64,000 nucleotides of DNA. Origin: Phyllostachys edulis (lineage: Eukaryota > Streptophyta > Magnoliopsida > Poales > Poaceae). The first letter of the stretch is position 1; every line of letters begins with the position of its first letter. The position numbers were made by a program, and so were the translations under genes. Positions 1 through 12,333 of the stretch are shown here, in pieces. The stretch lies in assembly GCA_036346405.1 (NCBI GenBank), contig CM070546.1, positions 103,670,826-103,734,825 on the forward strand. Reading direction: 5' to 3'. The notes under the pieces were generated by a model that had not been told where the DNA came from, did not search any database, and was given only the letters and a program-made list of their open reading frames with translations.

Positions 1-345
1 GATTTGATTTCTTGACTCAAGTTAACCCCAAAAACGAAATATTTCTCCTCAATCAATCCTATGCTTAGAAACTGGTAATATCTGTCGATTTCAGACCGAC
101 ATTCAGGAGGATCGTCCGGAATGGAATGAAAGAAAGAAAAAAACAAAGCTCGTATGAGTACTGAAACGTGGAAAGACGGAGGAGCACGGAGTGGTACGTT
201 TCGACATGCACTCGGTTACGCGCGCGTCCGAGTCCGACCGAATAAGTAGAGCACCCAGTTCTTGGCTTCGCTCGTGATCTCTCCCCGTGTGTGTTTCGCT
301 TCGCCGGAGGAGAGGAGAGAAGAGGGCGGGGGCGGCCGACCGGTG
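1..345. other. Upstream flank of the short FADS copy
   Basis: No gene is visible here. The stretch becomes GC-rich towards position 346, as is usual for the 5' leader of a grass gene, and has a purine-rich run just before the start codon, as the full copy does at 19,570-19,600. No clear TATA box was recognised. Confidence 0.4.
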
Positions 346-2832
346 ATGGAGATCGAACGGGCGGTGCGGGAGAGCGGCGCCGACTCCAGGATGCGCGCCA
401 AGTACGACCGCGCCGTCTACGCCATCCAGCGAGCCTTCGCGCTCTACCCGTACGTACTGTACTGTGCCCTAGCTAGCCCCCCTCTCCTCTCCCTCCCTCG
501 TTTGCACGCGCGCGTGCGGTAGCTAGGAAAGATCGCCCACCGCGATGCTGCGATGCGTACGGATCGAAAGGAGCCGGTTCATGTCTGTTACTGAACATCT
601 GTTGGGGTGCTATCTGGGACGGTTTAGGAAATTTATCCTGATCTGATGCCCTCTGTATGCAAGCCGCCTTAGTTTGATCCACTGGTTGAGGTGATCAATA
701 ATTCAATATGTAACATGATTAATTCAATCTAGGTCCTGGACCGATGCACTAGTATCTTGCAGTTCTTCAGCTTGGGTTGACTCAATTCAACTCACTTGGT
801 TACTTGAAAAGATAAAAATAAAATTTTCAACTGACTTGGTGTTCTTAGGCCAGCCAAATTCTTTGAAGATAGTCGTGTTTCTTGGAGCTTTCTGTTTCTG
901 TTTCTCTCGCTCTCTCTTTGGTTTCGTTTCGTTTCTCACCCTTAATTTGTATTACTGGTTGTTTCTTATTTTAATATAATGACACGCAAAGCTTTTAAGT
1001 GTTCATGGTGAAAAAAATATATCTCTGAGAAGTGTGAGATTGTTTTAACTAGGTGTCGCAACTTGGTTTCTTTTTTATATACTTTCCGGTTATCACTGCA
1101 GCTGTATGAATGTGCCGTAACTATAACCAAGCTTTTTTCGACCTGCGTCTTCTCGCGGAATGAGAACCCATGCCATGATACATGTATATATAAATCTTGT
1201 AATCTTAGCCTGAAGCTGTCATTATCCTAGCATATGATCTCCTTTAACAATTCGAACTGGTCATGGCACAAGGTACACGTTTTGAAAAATGCAACAGTAT
1301 CAATAGTTTGTTATACAAGCTACTTTATTCTCCTTTTTGTGGCTTTTTTTATAAAAGGTTTCCTGTATTTGGTTGGGTAGGTGTAGTCAGTTTAAGTGTC
1401 TCATTCTCAGAGATTTCACCTTACACATTACAGGTTTGAGGAGGTCGCCTTCAGCTTCAATGGTGGCAAAGATTCAACTGTAATATCTTCATGCTCTCTT
1501 CTGCTCAACATTTTAAGCACATTCACTCATATGGTTAATGATATCCTTCGACAGATTTGACAAGATAACAATGTAATATATCAAACAGGTATTGTTGCAT
1601 TTGCTCCGGGCTGGCTACTACCTTCACAAAACAAGTTCAGGCGATGGAAACCAGATGGATCACACCATCCTTCGAAATTGCCCTATGCGGACCATCTACT
1701 TCGAGGACCCCACTGCGTTTGCTGAAATCAACTCGTTCACTTACGAGTTACGACACAGCGTCGACGTTAGAACTCGCTAAAATTTTACATTTTTATTACT
1801 TCCCTTGTTTGTTCTTGATCTCGAGGAGTTGAATGAAAGAACCTTAGTTCCATGCTTCCTCCTCCATGCTCTGCAGTTACGGTTTGCCATTGGAAACCAT
1901 CCGGACAGATTTCAAGTCTGGCCTGGAAGCCCTGTTGAAGAAGACTACCAAAGCAATTTTCCTTGGCACTAGAAATGGCGATCCCAATGCGGTAATTTCC
2001 TTTTCCAGTGATCTTCTTTATTTATAGAACGTACAGGATTCATGCCCATCTTCAAACTAAATTCATCTCCATGGACCTAGCAGTAAAATTACAGTGTGAA
2101 ATGACAGGTTAGTCAAGAACTGTTCTCTCCTAGCTTGCCTGGCTGGCCTCCTTTCATGAGGGTGAATCCTATCCTGGATTGGTCCTACAGGTTTGTCTCC
2201 TGATCATGTAAATCAATCTGACCTTGCATTTTTCTAAAGTGCTAATTCAAACGCTGGAAGCATGCTTTTCTCTGACAGGGATGTTTGGTCTTTCCTCTTA
2301 ACCTGCAAGGTCAAATACTGCAGCCTTTATGATAAAGGGTACGTTCGTCTCAATGTTCAGACCTTTTTTTGGTACATGTTGGGTTTCTTGTTCCCTGTCG
2401 GCCAGGGTACAATTTCACATCATTTTTAAAAGAAAATGAACTAGTAACCCTCTAAAAAAGGGATTATTTCCCTTTGCTTGTATGGGGCGGTATTATTACA
2501 TCTGAGCTTACGTTCGTTATGTAAAAATTAACTTATTATCTCACTGGTTGCAGAGCTTATCTACTCGTTCGTGTATTAGTTTTCTAATCTATCATGCATT
2601 TCCTTGTGCTTGCTCTGATGTCAGGTACACTTCTATTGGGAGCATACATGACACTGTTCCGAATGCACTCCTGAGTAACGGCTCAGGCGTGTTTAAACCG
2701 GCATACATGCTATTAGATGGAACGCTTGAAAGGGCTGGCAGAGCAAAGAAGATTATTATTAAAGCAGAAAATAAATCTGTTCCAAGAAATGGCATGAACA
2801 ATACCGAGCCAGGACAAATGAGTCGTTTGTAG
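346..2832 (+). CDS. FAD synthase-like paralog, FADS domain only, 7 exons (possible pseudogene)
   Basis: Exons by comparison with the full copy: 346-449, 1434-1479, 1589-1746 (or to 1765), 1877-1991, 2108-2190, 2279-2338 and 2625-2832. The conceptual product has the PAPS-reductase-like nucleotide-binding motif SFNGGKDST, then GTRNGDPNA and DWSYRDVW, which together define plant FAD synthase (FMN + ATP to FAD). The last exon runs into TAG at 2830-2832, so the C-terminal molybdopterin-binding-like domain is absent. In exon 3 there is a 7-nt net insertion relative to the other copy. With the homologous donor at 1766 the frame is lost in exon 4. With an upstream GT at 1747 the frame is kept and gives about 257 aa. 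All other splice sites are canonical. It may be a live single-domain paralog, as in yeast FAD1, or a recent pseudogene; the sequence does not decide. Confidence 0.7.
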
Positions 2833-4535
2833 TAAACATGACCCTTGTAAATCTCGTCTTGCGTCAAATTCTTTTTGACGAATCTTTTGTGTAAAAAGTT
2901 GGCTGGTATATATGTTCAGTGGTACCCCCATAATCCCATATGAATACTTTATAAGAAGTTACACATTTGTGTATTAGCATTACCATCCACAATTTCTTTA
3001 CGAGTAAATTTGTCTGATGCCATTGCAATCATCGTCGAGTTGCAAAATACCATTACAATAGAATCACGCTTCAAAACACCACCACAAAAACTAAAATTTA
3101 TTCGAAATGCTATCGTCGTCACGTTTTCCGTTAGTTTGTGCCATTAACGAACATCTAGGAGAGAGGAAATTTCTGAAATGGCTCGTTTGCCCCTCAAGCT
3201 CACCTGCTTCCTGAGTCCGATTTCATAAATCGTCACGAGCTCGGCAGCTAGCTCTTTGGGTCGATTCACAGCCTTGGGTGAGTCCGAACCCAATTAACTG
3301 TGACCACCCGCTCCGCCTCGAGCTCTCGTGTGAAAGCCACCAATCAATTTCTTCTACTTCTGCCGACGCCACCTTCTTAATCCGCCCCGACCGCTGCCCC
3401 GCCACACTAGTTCTCCACGGTGAGACGGTCTCAAACCAATTCCCCGCACTCGAAGAATCACATCCATCCACTCACCAAAATGCCCATTATAAGAACCCGA
3501 GTATTTAGAACTAATCGTATAGCAGTAACGGGTAATTAGCGGTAATCATGTTTGTCTTAGCAGTAGGCTAACAGTAGTGTGAGGTTGTTATTAAGCAACC
3601 AAACGTTTAGCTAATCCGTTAGTATTCGGTTTCCTTCGCAAGTTTCGCAATAAAAAACTTAATCAGCATTCACTTATCCATTCATTCTTAGAAGCTAGTA
3701 CAGGAATCTTTTTAATTACAATAGTTTTTTCCCATCAAACCATCTTACAAGAATATTCTACAACCAATCAAGTTATAAGATTACATCAGTTAATTGGCAG
3801 CACAATCTACATCCCTCCATTTTTTCCTCCCCTCTATTCTTCAATGCATAGCACGAGCAGCACAACCCCAACACAGTCGAGCCATACCCTTGCACAGACT
3901 TTGCATTCCCCTCCTCTGTTCCCAACGCCACCTCACCCCATCCTCACGAGCAACACAGCATCAGCATAGCCGAGCCAATCCCCCTGCGCACGCTCTGCAT
4001 TCCTCTCCTATTTCTTCAGGCCACCTCAACACTTATGGGTAGCACAGCTAGCCTTCCAGAGCGTTCCTTCAACCACATTCATCCCCCCTCCCTTCACAGA
4101 CCCCCTTCGCACTGCCTCTTCATCTGTCCATCCCCTTTCCACCCGAAACCCAGAGGAAGAAGGAAGTCGGGGAGAAAGATAGGGGAGCAAGGCGATGCCA
4201 GGACCAGCAGGAGGGATACCAACCCCCATCGCCGGCATCACCATCCCGAACACCACTGGTCACCATTGCTGACCATCAACCTCAAAACCAACCCAATCTC
4301 AACCCCTCAAGTAAATCACACTTGCATATTGAGCACCGTCAATAGCAGTCTATCTATCATATGTCATCGCAGAGCAATAGGGGAAGGAGTAGATTGAGAT
4401 TCAGGGGAGTGCATACCTCAGTACCAAGCATCCTCTAGTAACCACCCCACCTCCAATCAGCCATCTTGAACATGCATACATGAAACACTAGCTAGCATCA
4501 ATACTTGACTCGTCTGTGAATATTAAGAAAACAAC
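2833..4535. other. Intergenic sequence without a recognisable gene
   Basis: AT-rich sequence follows the short FADS copy, then a C-rich section at 3,790-4,400. Open frames here are short, low in complexity and match no family I recognise. The part at 3,020-3,210 looks like repeat-derived sequence but has no terminal structure I can define. Confidence 0.4.
3852..4033 (+). repeat. Two tandem copies of a ~92-bp C-rich unit
   Basis: The unit starting CACGAGCAGCACA at 3,852 is repeated from 3,944 (CACGAGCAACACA). The copies share the order CGAGCCA..C, CTGCATTCC and a pyrimidine-rich tail, but differ at many sites, so the duplication is old. Confidence 0.6.
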
Positions 4536-6076
4536 TGTAACGCCCCGCGTCATTACCCCAAGGGTAATCACACTTAGGCATACGGATTACTATTCGTTTG
4601 CTCAGTAGAAGATTGCTTCAACGAATAGTAAGCCTTTACCAGAGTTACGTAGCAGAACAATAAGATAGAAACCATATATCTTTATTACAGTAGTAGCCAT
4701 GCAAGGCTATGGTTATAAATACAAGTATTATACAACTACAAAAGAGAACTTTTCCACTTCTCTCACCTGCCCTGAAGTACGGTCGCCTATTCGTCCCACG
4801 CGTCAAATATAGCGCCCATCTCACCTTGGTCCTCGTAGCCATTGCCTTCTCTTCACGCAGTTGCATCGGTACTGCAAGTCCTTTGTCTCACTCGGGATAC
4901 TTCCCGACCGAATAAGGATCTACAAAGGAGAATAATAACAAGGTTGAGTACAAAAGTACTCAGCAAGCATTAATAGCAAAAGATGCACTAGATGCCTCAT
5001 CTTTGTTTGTTATCACCTTTTCTAAATCATCTCTTTTCTGAAAATAATTTAACAAAATTTAGGTTGCAATTTTAATTCTGAAAAGGCTACTTGCCACTCG
5101 GAGAGAAGATAGACCCCTGGTGGTTCCCGTAGACTCCAATCTAGGAGACTGGCATGAATTCATGATTTGATATAGCACTGCGCATGCTTGTACCACTTTA
5201 CCCATAGTTATTTTGAGCTCTCTATGACCCAGGTCCACCGCATTTCCTTAGATGTGATTTCGAGTTCAGAATACATAACATTTTCCAGGTTACGTGAATT
5301 AATTTCTCCACTCATTACTTTCCGTCGGTGTTGACCTCATCACCCACCGAGTTCTGGTAATGTTGGTTGAGGCAGCTTCTATCCTACACTCAACACTCCA
5401 CCTTAGCGTTATAACACCTTGGATCCCCCACTTCCGAACTTCTCCTACCGGTCCTGGGTTCCTCCATCACACTCATACATATTACTTACCAAATGTGGAG
5501 AGCATAGTCACGTAACAAGGTAGCATTTTCTGCCTGTCGAAACGGAAATGGTTGGTACTTAATTTACAACATCTGACCGAGTAATAGTTTGTTGGTCCTT
5601 ATATTTTAACTATATGTAAAGGGTCCCACTTCCTGCCTCATTTCTTACCTGCCAATGGCCCCCTTTACCAGCCATAGTATTCTCATAATACTTTCCTATC
5701 ATCATTTTCTATTCTTTCACATTCATCTTATTCATTCTCATCTCAATATTGATTTAAGTTTTGGGAAAACAAATTTGAATGCAATACGCATAATAGTGCA
5801 ATATACGGTTTACATTTAAATTAACTATGTTTATGTTCAAGAGGATCGCTTGCCTTCGCAATTGCAGGAAAGGTTGGCGTTGATGAATCTCTAATCAATT
5901 TCTCATGTCGATGCTGGGTCATCCTCTGTAGCAATACGTCAGCACAAATAGTAATATATAAATAAATACTTAATTGATTTTGAGTGATATTACGCATACA
6001 TAAGTTAGTAGATTATATTTTGCTAGCATGTTTTAATTTAACAACACTTCCGGATCCTCTGCCAAGTTAGCACTCC
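4536..6076 (+). repeat. Left arm of the inverted repeat
   Basis: About 1.54 kb, inverse match of 7,081-8,614 with small indels and scattered substitutions. The inner end TTAGCACTCC pairs with GGAGTGCTAA at 7,081. Confidence 0.75.
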
Positions 6077-6084
6077 CCACTACA

Positions 6085-6230
6085 ATGGATGATGTAGGTG
6101 ATGAAGCCTTAAGAAAATCAATGAAGTATATGCAAATAGGCGGCATCAAGCCCGAAGATAATCCATCATCTTCCACTCAAGTTGAGCCTCCTACCGCTTC
6201 CACAAGTCAAGTACAAATTAACATTCCACT
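6085..6230 (+). pseudogene. Fragment of a SIRE-like copia polyprotein in the foldback loop
   Basis: The frame starting MDDVGDEALRKSMKYMQ and containing SSSTQVEPPTASTSQVQI matches the linker between integrase and reverse transcriptase of the copia element at 51,491-51,640 (DVGNEALRQVVENMQ and SSSTQVEPPTSSSTSQIQI). Similarity stops near 6,230, where GC-rich unrelated sequence begins. It is a gene fragment with no function of its own. Confidence 0.75.
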
Positions 6231-7080
6231 AGCCGACGGCCGGGAGAACGAGCTAGCCGGGCCAGAGCCCACTGGACCGGAGATCGAGCCGGTGGCGACG
6301 CTGGCCATCTGGCCGCGCCGGGAGAAGGGGGCAACCGAGGGTGAGCCAGGCGGGCCACCATGGAGGAGCTGGGACGAGCCGAGAGGAAGACGCATCGGGG
6401 GAACGGTGTTGGACAGGGCCGGGCCTCGGGCGCGTGGGGAACCAAGGGTGGTGAGCAGCCAGGGCCGGGTCAGCTAGGAGGCAGGAGGAGGGCCGGAGGC
6501 GTCGGGAGCTGGTTGGGCAGAGAAGCACATGGGCAAGGGAGCAAAGGAGAGGAAGAAGATTTGGGGGAGGAAAGAAATGGATGAGAGGGGCAGAACTCGG
6601 TGGGTGTCGGTCGGGCTTAGGAAAAAGAGAGAGAGAGAGAGAGAGGGTAGGTAAGATTAGGAGTAGATAATTAGGATTAGGGTTAAAGAAGAGTTAGGGT
6701 AAGGGTATAAATTGTGTAAAATTGTGTTAATTAATGGTTGTAGCAATAAAAGTTAGCAATAGAATTAATATTTGTTAGTATTTTGTAGTTATTGGACCAG
6801 CGTTTAGTACAAGTCGCGTAACCATTGAACCGGATAATCATTTAAGTTGTGTGCAAATGATTAACCTTGAACCAAACTTATAGAAATTAAATGCATGAAA
6901 AAGCTGTAATATTTATCTAAGGGTAACTGATGCAATTAATCGCCTTTAGAAACGCGTGTAAAATTGAACAGGCTTAGTTGCATGTAGGTGCGTGGCAATT
7001 TTTGTTGTCATGCGGTAAAAACTTGAGGTTAGACGCTAGCAATCCTAAAGCATTGAGACCGTAGAACGATCGTAATTGAG
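6231..7080. other. Rest of the foldback loop: GC-rich block and (GA)n tract
   Basis: Positions 6,231-6,610 are strongly GC-rich with short open frames in several frames but no recognised domain. A (GA)n microsatellite lies at about 6,628-6,647, followed by AT-rich sequence to the right arm. A comparable GC-rich core occurs in the gypsy LTR at 46.9-47.9 kb. Confidence 0.5.
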
Positions 7081-8614
7081 GGAGTGCTAACTTAGCTGAG
7101 AACCCGAAAAATTGTTATTAAATTAAAACGTGCTAGCAAAATAGAAGCTACTAGCTTATGTACGTGTATTTTCACTTAAAATCAACTAAGTATTTATTTA
7201 TATTATTATTCATGCTGTCGAACCAGCACCGATGGGAGTAGCAGACCAAAGATTCATCGACACCGACCTTTCCTGCATTTACGAAGGCAAGCTATCCTCT
7301 TGAACATAAACATAGTTATATTAAATGTAAACCGTATATTGTTGTATTATATGTATTGCATACAAGATTGTTTCTCAAAATTTAAATCAAATGACTGAGA
7401 TGAAAATGATTAAGATAAAGATGAAAAAATTGAGAATGATATAAGGAAAGTGATAAAGGGAATAATATGGCTGGTAAAGGGGGCCCGTGGCAGGTAAGAA
7501 ATGAGGCAGGAAGTGGGACCCTTTACATATGGTTAAAATATAAGGACCAACAAAACTCTTACTCGGTCAAAGGCCGTAAATTCAGTACCAACTATTTTTC
7601 CGTTTTGGCGGGCAGAAAATGCTACCTTGTTACGTGACTATGCTCTCCACAATGGGTAAGTAATAGGTGTGAGTGTGATGGAGGAACCCAGGACCGATAG
7701 GAGAAGTCCGGAAGTGGAGGATTCAAGGCGCTATAGCGCTAAGGTGGAGTGTTGAGTGCATGATAGAAGCTACCTCAACCAATATTATCAGAACTCGATG
7801 GGTGACAAGGTCAGCATAGACGAAAAGTAATGGGTGGAGAAATTAATTCACGTAACCTGGAAAACGTTCTGTATTCTGATCTCGAACCCGCATCAAAGAA
7901 AATGCGGTGGACCCAGTTCACAGAGAGTTCAGAATAGCTATGGGTAAAGTGGTACAAAGCCCGCGTAGTGCTAAAGAAAATCATGAATTCATGCTAGTCT
8001 CCTGGATTGGAGTCTACGAGTACCACTGGGGGTCTATCTTCTCTCCGAATGACCAGTAGTGTTTTTTGTATTAAAATCTGCCACCTAAATGTTTTAATGA
8101 GTTATTTTCAAAAAAAGATGATATAGAAAATGTGATAACAAACAGAGATAGTCATATAGTGCATCTTTTGCTATTAATGCTTACTGAGTACTTTTGTACT
8201 CAACCTTGTTAGTACTCTCCTTTGTAGACTCTAGTCCGCCGGAAATTATCTCGAGTGGGACGAGAGCTGTGCAGGTACAAATGAGGCTGCTGGAGACGAT
8301 GATCCTTACTACGAGGAGCAGGGCGAGGTGGACGCCCTATTCAACACCTAGGACAATTAGGAGGCCGAGTGAGCATGGCAGGCAAGAGGGGGATATAGTC
8401 CCATTTTGCAAATGTAAATTACTATACGTAATGTAAGACCTTAGCCCTGCGTGACTAACTGTTGAAATAAAGAACAGTTTCTATCTTATTGTTCTGCTGC
8501 GTCAACTCTGGTAAGGCTTACTATTCATTGAAGCGGTGTTCTACCGGACAAACGAATAGTAATCCGTTTGCTTAAATGTGATTACCCTTTAGGGTAATGA
8601 CACGGGGCGTCACA
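7081..8614 (-). repeat. Right arm of the inverted repeat
   Basis: Inverse counterpart of 4,536-6,076. It ends GGGGCGTCACA at 8,614. The arms have diverged enough that this is not a fresh assembly artefact. Confidence 0.75.
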
Positions 8615-9977
8615 CCCACCTCATTTTCTTTAGAGTTAGAGCATCACCGAACCCCCCCCCCCCCCAAAAAAAAAAAAATTCACCACCAATAGACTCCCCA
8701 TGCTCCCCTGATTCTGTTTTGGTGATCACCGGGCCTCGCCATGCACCGATTGCCACCGACGAAGTTCACCAGAGCCGCGCACAACATTGTGCTCCTCTTT
8801 CCCTTGTCTTGTATCGCTGATGGGTGGGTCCTGCTTGCCAGAAGAATGATACGTGGGACCAACCCTAATAAACAGGAAAAAAAGAAAGGAAAGAGGAAGA
8901 AAAGGTGAGGGTAGAATGGTCAATTCTGGCTCTTTGAACGGGAAATGTGACAGAGATGTTATTTTCTGAAATTGTGGACCTTTACGACGATATTTCCCAA
9001 TCGAATGTCTTTGCGATGGTAGATGGTATTTTGCAGCTTCGTGAGATTAGTAGGGAATTGAATCCTCTTTTCAACTTGGGCTCGCCCACTCTAGTTGCTG
9101 CTTTCGTTCTGTTACTTGAAAGTGGATGCCGGTTTAGCTTCAACCACATGTATTCTCAGTGAAGCTAAGATTTCCAAATAAATATCCCATTGAAAAGATA
9201 CATGTAGATGGATCTTAGTAGATGCACGACACACTTGTTCAATTCAACAGCAACATCACAATGACTCAATCATACACACGTGAGAATAAGATAGCATAAT
9301 ATTACTATTGCTCGCTAGCCGCGTGAATCACATGTATGCGAATTCAACGTCTACGCAATCTTGCAGACTTTGATTGGATCTAGACATTTTTTTTTACGGA
9401 TGCACCGGTACACTGTACACCACCGGATCTAGATACAGTCAAGCGCTCAAGCTTCATTAAGACCTTTTCGTTATACAATGAGGTGAAACAAAGCATCATT
9501 CAATGCTTAGCTGGTAACTGTAGCAAGTATTGTAAAAACATTGCATCAATTGTCACCGTATATAACTCCAAGTCCATCGTTTCTGTACGAACTCGCAACA
9601 AGGCCTCCTCCGTAAGCCCGATCCGCCATGTCAGCGCAGCACTGGCCACACGCCGTGTAACGTCTAAAAAAATCTCAATTTTAGGAAAGTACAACTAAAA
9701 CAAGTGGGAGAATGATTTTGAACATGTTTTTGTGTCGAAAACTATTTTAGCATGATTTGAGAACTTTTGTATAAATCAAATAGTGAAATTACATGCAAAC
9801 AACAACTTGTAAGAATTTTCGAGAAAATCAAAGATTAGATAAATCCTGAAAAATTTACACGTAAAACTACACGGTGACATAAGCCCTCACAAAAAAAATT
9901 CATAAATTTTGAAGATTGTTTGATAGGTTTAAAAATTTGGCAAAGTCTCAGCCTTTTATGAAAATTCCAAATTCTAT
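8615..9977. other. Intergenic, no gene seen
   Basis: Contains a poly(C)-poly(A) tract at about 8,651-8,680. The remaining sequence has only short frames with no recognisable family. Confidence 0.4.
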
Positions 9978-10841
9978 TTGAATTTCCTTGAGGCCAATGG
10001 GCCAAATCGCCATGCCCACCTCTCTCTCAGCTCGCCCACTCCTCTCCTTCGCCATCGACACGCCGCCCCACCGTCAAACCCTTCGTCCACCTCGCTTCGC
10101 CTTCACACGCTAAGCGCTCGACGCTTGTCCGTGGTTTGCAACGTCGCGCCCACCATTTTCACACCTCAACCACTCTCGTCGCCTCCACCTGCAACGCCCA
10201 TGCTAGTTGCCCCGTCGACGCACCGTTATCTCGCTTGGACGACAAGACCGAAGCTCACGTGCGAGAAACCCGTACACTGCGCCATTTTATCGTCGCTTCT
10301 CTCGCGCCATTCACGGCCGTATATAAGCTCATCACCGCGTCACGAGATCCTCCGCTCGCCATTCTCGCTTCTTGCACAGAATCAGAGCATCTCGTGCTTT
10401 GCTTCGCTGGGAACGAGAGCGTCGTCTTCGACTCCAGTGAGCGCGCCTCCTCAGTTCCACCTCTCTGGTAAGCTTTCTCACCCACGACACTTGCATAGTC
10501 GCATCGTTTTGATCCTTGTCCGTCACTTATTCTTCCCCTTTGCTCAACGCAGCTCCGGGAGCCATGTAGCGCCAAAGCACCGTCGTCTCCCTCAACTCTG
10601 GCGTGTGCACCCGATCCGAGCCACTACATTCCCGCCACTCCAGAAGGTTTGGACCTCCCTCGATGCGTCATCATGTGTTCTGACACCCCTTCATCTAATC
10701 CCCTCACTCAACGCAGGAAAACCCGTAGTGAAACTGGGCATCACCATCATCTCTCTCATCTATAATCGTCGCTGCCATTTTCATTCTTCCTTGAAGCCCG
10801 GTGAGTCCCGATCAAATTCCTTGCGTCCACACCATCCTTAG
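9978..10841 (+). other. Unrecognised 287-codon open frame, Ser/Pro/Arg/His-rich
   Basis: The longest uninterrupted frame outside known elements. Composition is biased (S, P, R, H) in a C-rich stretch, which lengthens open frames by chance. No domain, signal peptide or membrane segment is evident. It sits upstream of LTR-like sequence (11.3-11.5 kb) and may be the GC-rich core of a decayed LTR, as in other elements of this window. Confidence 0.2.
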
Positions 10842-11567
10842 AACCTTAGGAATCTAATGCGCTGCTTCTTGTAGCTTCTCCATCACCGTAGAACGCCAAC
10901 ACCAAGAGCCTCTTCTGCGTTGCCACTGCTCAACGTCGTCAAGCTACTTTATCCATTCCCCGACACCATCAAGGACCTTGATGAGCTTCTAGTAGTCCTC
11001 TAGAGCTTTTGTGCACATTAGATTAGACTATTAGCTAGTGTAGCATAGATTTCACCGTGGCCGCCCATGGTGCCGTCGTGGAAAGCATTGTTGCTGCCGC
11101 TCCAAGGACCATTGGTCCCCGAGCCGCCGATCTACTCCATGCGTGAAAGCTATTCCGGACCTGAGGCACTCCACCGCTCCTCGCTGGCGTAGCGCCGTCT
11201 CTGTCCATCTCTCTGGCCTTCACCACCACCTGGTGGAATAACTGTTGAGAGAGGAACCCATTTTGCCCATTCCCAAGCTGAGTTGCTATGACGTTCGCCA
11301 CCAGCGAGCTCACCATGGCGCATGGGTGGGTCAATCGACCTAGAGGTCCAGTCAGTCCGGTCTTCCAACTGCGGTCAGTCTGGATAGCAAATTAAAGAAA
11401 ATATGAAGTCAAAAAGAGAGTCTCTGGAAAAAGCTGACCACCTGACTCAGATCGGGGATCTGGTCAGTTTGGACTTATGCTTGCGGTCAGTCCGGACAAG
11501 ATGACAAAAGCTTATTTTGCAAAACGTTTTAACTTCAAATTTACAAAACACATTTGCATATTCATGC
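10842..11567. other. Decayed LTR-like sequence with CAGTCCGG motifs
   Basis: Positions 11,340-11,505 hold several copies of a GCGGTCAGTCCGG-like word. This resembles the GGTCAGACCG array of the solo LTR at 12.5-14.8 kb, so it is probably another fragment of a related LTR. No gene is supported. Confidence 0.35.
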
Positions 11568-11730
11568 GTGATGCAAACAAGGGATGAAAACAAGATTCTC
11601 AACAAGTTGTAAAACACATTTGCCTACTTTTAGAATCATGCTACCAGGAATTTGGTACATGGACTTAAAACCATTTGCAAAACACATTCGCAAACTAAAG
11701 TCACATGCTACAAGGATTATGCATGAGTCT
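11568..11730 (+). repeat. 163-bp direct repeat, left copy
   Basis: GTGATGCAAACAAGGGATG through GCATGAGTCT recurs at 17,606-17,768 with the same length and about ten differences. The two copies bracket the gypsy element. Confidence 0.8.
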
Positions 11731-12333
11731 TACAATATGAGTTTTACAACAAAAAAAAATACTACAATCGCTGAATTAATTACAAGAATTATTTCATCAA
11801 ATCAAAATGAAAAAATTACAACTTGAGTACATTACAAAAGAATAAAATAAAAATCTTACATGCATATCGCCGAAGCCTTTCCTTATCCATATATCGCTAG
11901 TCCGTCGAAACCCTTTCCTCGGCCAATCTGAAACCGTACACACATTTCCATCGACAGCCAAACAACCAAAAGACCAGTAGAAAACCAAAAGCTATACAAG
12001 GAAACCAGGAGTAGAAAAGGATTGTCGCCAGATCGCAGGAATATCATCGAGGTTCCCAAACCAACCTAGGTTTGTCAGCACCATCTCACCTCAGTGGGTT
12101 TCGTCACCCGACAATTTTAGAAACCCGACACCTCAGTTTACCTCGCGCTCGACAGCCTTGAGCTGTCGTTTTGACTCGTATAACGAAGATCCTCCGTACA
12201 TATGATCAATAGTGTGTTTCGGATCTTGGAACGACATCTCCTCGTCGACATCTGACTGTTTTCGACCACTTGTTTGCTCTACCTCCTCGAATGTAGAAAG
12301 AGGTCATTTGCTGGTGTAGTAGTCCTTGAGCTT
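11731..12333. other. Probable 3' part of the minus-strand gypsy element
   Basis: No coding motif is visible downstream of the gag zinc knuckle, and no reverse transcriptase, integrase or 3' LTR was recognised. The element is therefore non-autonomous or deleted on this side. Confidence 0.35.

Larger units (their letters stand above)
4536..8614. mobile_element. 4.1-kb long inverted-repeat (foldback-like) element
   Basis: The left end TGTAACGCCCCGCGTCATTACC is matched in inverse at the right end (GGGTAATGACACGGGGCGTCACA). Matches continue inwards through several hundred-base blocks: 5,105-5,165 against 7,980-8,040, 5,490-5,530 against 7,610-7,660, and 5,830-5,895 against 7,225-7,310. The arms are about 1.54 kb (4,536-6,076) and 1.53 kb (7,081-8,614) with a 1.0-kb loop. 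No transposase is visible and no convincing target-site duplication was found. The arms resemble part of a long grass gypsy LTR (TG..CA ends, a GAGTACAAAAGTACTC motif, a TTCAAGAGGATCGC block), so this may be an LTR that was duplicated in inverse. A Mutator-like element with long terminal repeats is the alternative. Confidence 0.75.

Noticed and set aside
4035..4397. 120-codon frame
   Set aside because: C-rich composition opens several overlapping frames on both strands; no family recognised.
4526..8624. Target-site duplication around the foldback element
   Set aside because: The flanks ACAAC and CCCAC agree at three of five bases only, and no 8-9 bp match was found.
9978..10841. 287-codon open frame as a host gene
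   Set aside because: Low-complexity composition in C-rich sequence, no domain, no intron or promoter signs, and LTR-like context. Listed only as an unrecognised frame.
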